This document shows positions 1 to 5,300 of a DNA stretch of 7,489 nt, piece after piece. This DNA is from an uncultured Coriobacteriales bacterium (GTDB taxonomy: Bacteria > Actinomycetota > Coriobacteriia > Coriobacteriales > UMGS124): contig CAKUKJ010000099.1 in the NCBI GenBank assembly GCA_934662525.1, forward strand, positions 1 through 7,489, given 5' to 3'. The translations under genes and the position numbers were made by a program. The notes beneath the pieces are model-generated. The model made no database searches, had not been told where the DNA came from, and saw nothing but the letters and a program-made list of their open reading frames with translations. Each line of letters opens with the position of its first letter. Positions within the stretch are counted from its first letter, which is position 1.

Positions 1-1209
1 GCCGATGACCCATCCGGCACGGCCAAAGTGACGTTCAAAGATGTCTCGGGCATTCAGGCGGGGCAGGCCGTCGCCTTCGAGGAGCTCTACGTCCGCGTGG
101 CAGACGGCGAGGGCGACGCGGCGTGGAGGCTCGTGGGCTCGCATTGCGACCTCGCGGACACGCAGCAGACCGTGAGCTTCAACATGCCCAGCTTGCGCAC
201 CACGCTGACCGAGAAGGAGACCGGCCTGCACGAGACCGCGTGCGGCGAGAAAGTCACTTTGGTCGACCTGGTGGATTACGAGGGGCTAGAGGCTGGCAAG
301 ACCTACCGCATCGAAGGCAGGCTCGTGGACAAGCAGACGGGCAAGGTCTTGCGCGACGCAAAAGGCAGGGCCCTGACCGTGGCCGGGGACTTCAAAGCGC
401 CGTCTGCCAAGGGTCGCGTCAGCGTCACGTTCCCGTTCGATGCCTCCCAATTCGCGGGCAGGCAGGTCGTGGCCTTCGAGAGCGTGACGCTGGATGGGCG
501 CGAGGTAGCCGTGCACGCAAATGTCGAAGACGCCTCGCAGACCGTCTCCTTCGTAGACGTCCGCACGACGGCGAGCGACCCGACCGACGGAGACCATGAG
601 GCGGCAGCGCTGCCGGGGATGCGGCTCCTTGACAAGGTCGAGCTGCGCGGCCTCACCGCAGGGCAGCCGTACACCATCGTGACCGAGCTCGTCGATGCCG
701 ACACGCATGAGGCCGTCGTCGCCTCCAGCACGCGCTTCGTTCCCACGAGGTCGGACACCACGCTCAACGTTACCGCGACCTTCGACGGCACGTACTACGC
801 GGGACGCAAGCTCGTCTTCCTGGAAAAGTTGCAGAGGGACGGCAAGACCGTGGCCGAGCATCGCGATTACGCAGACGAGGGGCAGACCGTGTCCCTCGTC
901 ACCGCGACAGCCTCGTCTTCGACGCCCGGAACGCCCGGCGAGGACCTGCCGCAGACAGGGCAGGGGCTCATGTGGGCCGCACTCATCGGGGCAGGAGCAA
1001 TATGCCTGGCAGTGGGCATCGTCCTTGTCATCAGGCGCCATGGGGGGACAGGCGAGGTTCCCGTGATAGTGCGGGCAGATATGACGACCCCGTCTGCAAG
1101 GGGCGGAGACGCGGCGGCGATCCTCTCGCCGATGCCCGATGTCACGCTCATTCCCCGCATTCGGCCGAGAGGCTCTGCCGGGACAGGCTCCGGGTGGCAA
1201 CCGTGGTAG
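1..1209 (+). CDS. VaFE-repeat surface protein with LPQTG anchor, 3' end (5'-partial)
   Basis: This is the C-terminal 402 residues of a wall-anchored surface protein; the frame is open to the left edge, so the true start lies upstream. The GTG at 28 is internal, because module sequence already precedes it. A partial module (residues 1-60) has the motif AVAFEELY. Two complete modules follow (about 61-184 and 185-300), with the matching strands VVAFESVTLDG and LVFLEKLQRDG, and each ends in a QTVSF/QTVSL strand. This is the VaFE repeat pattern of Gram-positive surface proteins, small beta folds often locked by isopeptide bonds. A Thr/Ser/Pro linker leads to LPQTG (316-320), a hydrophobic helix (about 323-344) and Arg-Arg, the layout of a sortase substrate. 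The protein is therefore expected outside the cell, linked to the wall or to a pilus. The 58-residue tail after the helix is unusually long, as most such proteins end within about ten residues; a G6 tract lies at the start of that tail. The next gene is a sortase whose start overlaps this stop. The family call is firm; the ligand is unknown. Confidence 0.9.
   Translation, partial: ADDPSGTAKVTFKDVSGIQAGQAVAFEELYVRVADGEGDAAWRLVGSHCDLADTQQTVSFNMPSLRTTLTEKETGLHETACGEKVTLVDLVDYEGLEAGKTYRIEGRLVDKQTGKVLRDAKGRALTVAGDFKAPSAKGRVSVTFPFDASQFAGRQVVAFESVTLDGREVAVHANVEDASQTVSFVDVRTTASDPTDGDHEAAALPGMRLLDKVELRGLTAGQPYTIVTELVDADTHEAVVASSTRFVPTRSDTTLNVTATFDGTYYAGRKLVFLEKLQRDGKTVAEHRDYADEGQTVSLVTATASSSTPGTPGEDLPQTGQGLMWAALIGAGAICLAVGIVLVIRRHGGTGEVPVIVRADMTTPSARGGDAAAILSPMPDVTLIPRIRPRGSAGTGSGWQPW
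946..1038 (+). other. Cell-wall sorting signal: LPQTG, transmembrane helix, Arg-Arg
   Basis: LPQTG is encoded at 946-960. A 22-residue hydrophobic segment follows at about 967-1032 and then two Arg codons at 1033-1038. This is the three-part signal cut by sortases between Thr and Gly. It lies 160-250 bases upstream of the sortase start, so that enzyme is the obvious candidate partner. Confidence 0.92.
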
Positions 1210-2117
1210 GCAATCGCGCGGCCTTCCCAATTGCGGCCCCCCGGGATGGCCCATGCGCCGCACAGCCAAAGAACGGGAAGACGGGGCAGAACCCGGGCAC
1301 AACAAGCCGCCACGCGAGCAGGCATACCGGCAAGCACTTCTCTCGCCGTGCTGCACTCGGAGCGATGGCCCTGATCTGCGGCACGGGCCTTCTGGGGGCG
1401 GGCATAGGCAGCGTTGCACGCGAAGCGGCGACGGCAGGATCCTACGAGCGGCTTGCGCGCACCACGAAGCTCCCACAAGATGCCGGTGAGGCCACAGCCG
1501 AAGACGGAGAATCTCCCATAACGGCCCGGCATGACTGGGACAGCCTGCACCGGGCAAATCCCGCTACCGGCGCATGGCTTACGGTAGACGGGGCCGCCGT
1601 CGACCTGCCTGTCGTCATCGCGAGAGATGAGAGCGACCAGGGCTGGTATCTCTCGCACGACCTGTGGGGCCAGGCATCCGCCAGCGGCACGCCCTTCATG
1701 GACTGGCGCTGCGAGAGCGCCAAAGCCCCCCACGTCTGCGTGTACGCACATCACATGACAAGCTCGTCCGGCATGTTCTCGCGGTTGCAAGGCGTATACG
1801 AGCAAGAGAGGTTCGACACGCTTGGAACCCTCTCCTGGGAAACCCCGGGCAGTTGCGTGCGGGCCGCTCCCCTCTGCGCCTTGCGCGTGGATGCCGGCTG
1901 GCAGGAGATTCAGCGCTTCGACTGGGACACCGCGACTACCGAAGCGCAGAACACGGAGCTGGTTGCCTGGCTCAAGGGCATTGCCGCACAAGCTGACGCA
2001 ATCGCACCGAATGCCGAGGGCCTGCTCGGCCTGCCCACGCGCTGCTTCACGCTCGTCACCTGCTCGAGCGAGCTTGCCAGACAACGTTGGCGAACCCTCG
2101 CCATATGGGTCTGCTAA
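1203..2117 (+). CDS. Class B sortase
   Basis: This is a membrane-anchored cysteine transpeptidase that cuts a surface protein's sorting motif and joins it to the wall or to another pilin. From GTG 1203 it has 304 residues. A basic N-terminus of about 49 residues precedes a signal anchor (about 50-71, after HFSRRAALGAM). The catalytic region shows class B landmarks: DLPVV, then YLSHDLWGQ and GTPFMDW, the His motif YAHHM (His183), TLVTC (Cys287), and the active-site Arg eight residues later in CSSELARQRW (Arg295). The catalytic Cys, His and Arg are all present, so the enzyme should be active. The start is uncertain: no in-frame ATG, GTG or TTG lies between 1203 and the Met inside the membrane helix, so the start must be GTG 1203, GTG 1194 or further upstream. 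GTG 1203 overlaps the upstream stop by 7 bases (GTGGTAG), suggesting translational coupling, though no strong Shine-Dalgarno precedes it. The likely substrates are the LPQTG protein before it and the giant adhesin after it. The class is clear; the substrate choice is inferred. Confidence 0.9.
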   Translation: MVGNRAAFPIAAPRDGPCAAQPKNGKTGQNPGTTSRHASRHTGKHFSRRAALGAMALICGTGLLGAGIGSVAREAATAGSYERLARTTKLPQDAGEATAEDGESPITARHDWDSLHRANPATGAWLTVDGAAVDLPVVIARDESDQGWYLSHDLWGQASASGTPFMDWRCESAKAPHVCVYAHHMTSSSGMFSRLQGVYEQERFDTLGTLSWETPGSCVRAAPLCALRVDAGWQEIQRFDWDTATTEAQNTELVAWLKGIAAQADAIAPNAEGLLGLPTRCFTLVTCSSELARQRWRTLAIWVC

Positions 2118-2134
2118 ACGCACAAACCAATCAA

Positions 2135-2145
2135 GGGAAAGGAAG
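2135..2145 (+). promoter_or_regulatory. Ribosome binding site of the giant adhesin gene
   Basis: GGGAAAGGAAG lies in the 32-bp gap after the sortase stop, with its AAAGGA core six bases before GTG 2150. It decides the start. An in-frame ATG at 2105, inside the sortase gene, would add 15 residues, but no purine-rich site precedes it, and the signal peptide needs nothing upstream of 2150. Confidence 0.75.
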
Positions 2146-2149
2146 CGCA

Positions 2150-2305
2150 GTGACATCCATCAAAGCCAACCCCGCAGCAAAACCGCCCGGGCAGCCGCGC
2201 CTGAGCGGGCACGACATCGTGAATTTCCTCACCGCCGCAGTGTTCTCACTCGCTTTGGCCCTCTCGACGCCCCTCTCGGGCGTCGGAGCTCAATTGGCAT
2301 ATGCC
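2150..2305 (+). other. Signal peptide of the giant adhesin
   Basis: Residues 1-52 form a long polar n-region with Lys5, Lys11 and Arg17, a hydrophobic core around residues 26-42 (FLTAAVFSLALAL), and an AYA/D cleavage site after residue 52. The n-region is longer than usual, as often seen in large Gram-positive surface proteins. This marks the protein as Sec-exported. Confidence 0.8.
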
Positions 2306-5300
2306 GACGGCGCCGAGACAGCGTCGATAGACGTGGTCGAGGACATGTTCGATTCCACGGCGTCCGATCCTGCATCAAACGATACAGGGTCGCTGGACCC
2401 GCCTGCGGCGGGCAGCTCGAACGCGTCGCAGCCGGATACGAGCGACGAAAACGGGGCCGTGGAGGGAGCCGTCACGGTGCTTCCCTCCGAACCCGAATCG
2501 GCCGAGCAGCCATCACAGTCGCCCTCCCCCTCGGCAGACATAGCCGCAGCGCAAGACTCCTCGGCGACGCAGCCCGGCGAGGCTCAAATCACAATCGTGC
2601 AAGACGCAGAGGAGGGTAAGAATGCCCAGCCCGCATCGGGCGCACGCGCCACGATCGGCTCGTATGCAGCCGGGATGGGCGTCTCATACGCGACGTTGAC
2701 GCTCTCGGGACTTGCCGGTCCCACAACCGTCTCGGTCAAAGCCGACGGCACGGCTGTGCTCATGAGCACCATGACACGCGACGTCTACGATGACGCGCTT
2801 GGCGGATGGTTTGCAGTAGTCGACCTCGACGTGCCGGGCGACGGAACCTACGAGCTCGACGGGGTGCAGCCCGAAGGCGTCGAGTCGGTCACCGTGCGGG
2901 ACGAGAACGGCGTCGAGGCCGTGCTGCTCGACCGTGCGGCGGTGCAGTCCCAACTTGCCGCCATACCCGCGACCCTGTCTTATGCCAACCTCGGCACCAT
3001 AACCGTTGGCAAAGGCGGGGATTACTCGCAACCCTCCATGGGCAAGACGCAAAACGGCGAGGACTGGTCGTACACGTACAAAACCTGGAACGGCTATTAC
3101 GTGCAGTGCATCACGCCCACTGCCGCAGCGGGCTATGACTACAGCCGCGACACCGCCATGTGGGCGTCCGACCAGGCCGTCTCGTTCTACGAGTACGTCG
3201 CCTCGCGCGGCTACGTGGCCGACTCGCTCGGCGTGCCGGCATCCGACCCGGGCCGACAGGCCATCCAGTCGCTCGCGTCGCAGATATCCACAAGCGGCAA
3301 CCAGACCTTCGCGGCAGAGCACCTGGTGATGTCGGCCGCCCTGAAACTTCAAGTTGCCCACGGGCAGGGCGTGTTCGAGTCAACCGGGGCAGATGCCGCA
3401 CGCAACGCTGGCTGGCTGTGGACCGCGACGTGCGACTCGCTGGCCGGCGAGAACTGGACTGGAGGCCAGATTTACCTGCGCCTATCCGGTTCGATGGACT
3501 ACAACTCCTCGGCTTCCGCAGTGGAGGCCGCACTCTACACGCTCTACCAGCAGTACACCTCACAGGGCTACGCCAAGCTCATGAACGGCATCACCGCGCA
3601 GGCCTGGATCGGCTTCTACAGATCGAACACGGCCTATTTCTCAGGCTGCCAGCACATCATGGGCTACAAGCTGTCGGGCAGGCTTGTGACCACCACGCAG
3701 CTCACCGTCTCCAAGGAGTCCGCATACTCGAACGGCAGCTGGACGCCGCTGAAGTCCTCCGCGACCTGGAGGCTCGTGAGCGTCGTGAACGGCGTCGAGG
3801 GCACGGCCTACGACCAGACGCTCTCCTCGCGGGACGGCTCGGCGACCGTCACCTTCACGGGCGCGCCCAACTCGACGCAGTTCCGCCTCTACGAGGTGAA
3901 GGCGCCCTCGGGGTACACCGCCCGCGAGGCGGTCGGCCTCTGCACCGACGCCGCGGGCAACTGGACGATGTGGAACCAACAGGCCCGGGGCTGGAACAAC
4001 TCGACCTGGTCGTCCACCTCAGCCGGAAAGACCGTCTACACCGGCGTCACGGGGTCGGGCCCCTCGACGACCCTGCACGTGATGGACGCGCCCACCCCGC
4101 CCCAGACGGGCAAGGTCGAGCTCTACAAGGTGTCGGCCAAGCCCGAGGTCACCAACGGCAACGCCTCCTACTCCGTCCAGGGCGCCGAGTACGGCGTGTA
4201 CTCCGACTCGGGCTGCACGCAGCTTGTCACGACCATGACGACGGGCTCGGACGGCCACGCCGTGAGCGGAGCGCTCGCGGCGGGGACCTACTGGGTCAAG
4301 GAGACGAAGGCCTCGAAGGGCTACGCCCTCGACGCGGGCTCCTACAAGGTGACCGTGGCGGCCGGCGCCACCGCGCGCGTAGGCGGCTCCAACGGGATAG
4401 TCAAGGAGCAGCCGCAGAACGACCCCCTTGCCGTCAAAATCTACAAGGTCGACTCTGCGAGCGGCCAGAAGGAGCCCCAGGGAGACGCCTCGCTCGAAGG
4501 CGCACAAATCACAGTCAGATATTACGCAGGGCAATACTCCGCCACATCAGAGCTACCCTCGAAGGCAACGCGCACCTGGGTGCTGAGAACCGATAAAGAT
4601 GGCTACGCCGCACTTAACGCCAGCTATAAGATCTCCGGTGACGACTTGTACTACGTAGACGGAAAGATCACCATGCCGCTCGGCACAGTTACCGTCCAAG
4701 AGACCAAGGCGCCCAGCGGCTACAACGTCAACACGGAGGTCTTTGTCCGCACCATTGCTGCCGATGGCTCAGGCTCCGAGCCCATCAGCGTCGACATGAC
4801 CTTCCAGATTCCCGAGTCCGTCCAGATGGGCGGCCTGTCGGTGCAGAAGGCTGCCTCGGGAGCGCTGCCTGCGGGGGCGACGCTCGAGGGCGTCCAGTTC
4901 CAGGTGTTCAACGGCTCGGCGCAGGCGGTGACCGTGGGCGGCGTGTCCTACGCCCCGGCCACGTCCCAGTCCATAGCCGACGGCTCGGCCAAGCCGATAT
5001 TGACCCTGACGACCGACAGGGACGGCCACGCGGCCACCGCCAAGGACGCGCTGCCCTTCGGCACCTACATCGTGCACGAGTCATACGTGCCCGACTCGAC
5101 TTGCACAGTTGCCACGGCACCTGACCAAACGGTCCAGGTGCGCGCGGCGAACACGTTGACCCCATGCTCCGCGAGCTTCGTGAACGAGGTCGCCAAGGCC
5201 GGCCTGTCCGTCCAGAAGCTCGACGCCCAGACCGCCGACGGCTCGGCGCAGGGCTCGGCGAGCCTGGCGGGGGCAAGGTTCGAGGTTCGCGACGCCTCGG

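Noticed and set aside
2045..2080. GC-rich inverted sequence around CTGCTCGAGCGAGC as a terminator
   Set aside because: It lies inside the sortase active-site codons, and no T-run follows.
2105..2149. ATG at 2105 as an alternative start of the giant adhesin
   Set aside because: It has no Shine-Dalgarno sequence and overlaps the sortase gene, whereas GTG 2150 has a well-placed AAAGGA.
286..2156. Two overlapping minus-strand frames of 423 and 429 codons opposite the LPQTG and sortase genes
   Set aside because: They lie opposite clear conserved motifs (VaFE strands, LPQTG, TLVTC) and encode Arg/Ala/Gly-rich sequence with no family features.
4097..4111. PPQTG inside the giant protein, similar to the LPQTG sorting motif
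   Set aside because: The Leu is replaced, no hydrophobic helix follows, and a Cna-B-like module continues straight after it, so it is probably an interdomain linker.
3160..4596. Plus-strand frame of 478 codons within the adhesin
   Set aside because: It is an Arg/Gly/Leu/His-rich alternative frame; the adhesin frame across the same DNA holds the thioester-like and Cna-B motifs.
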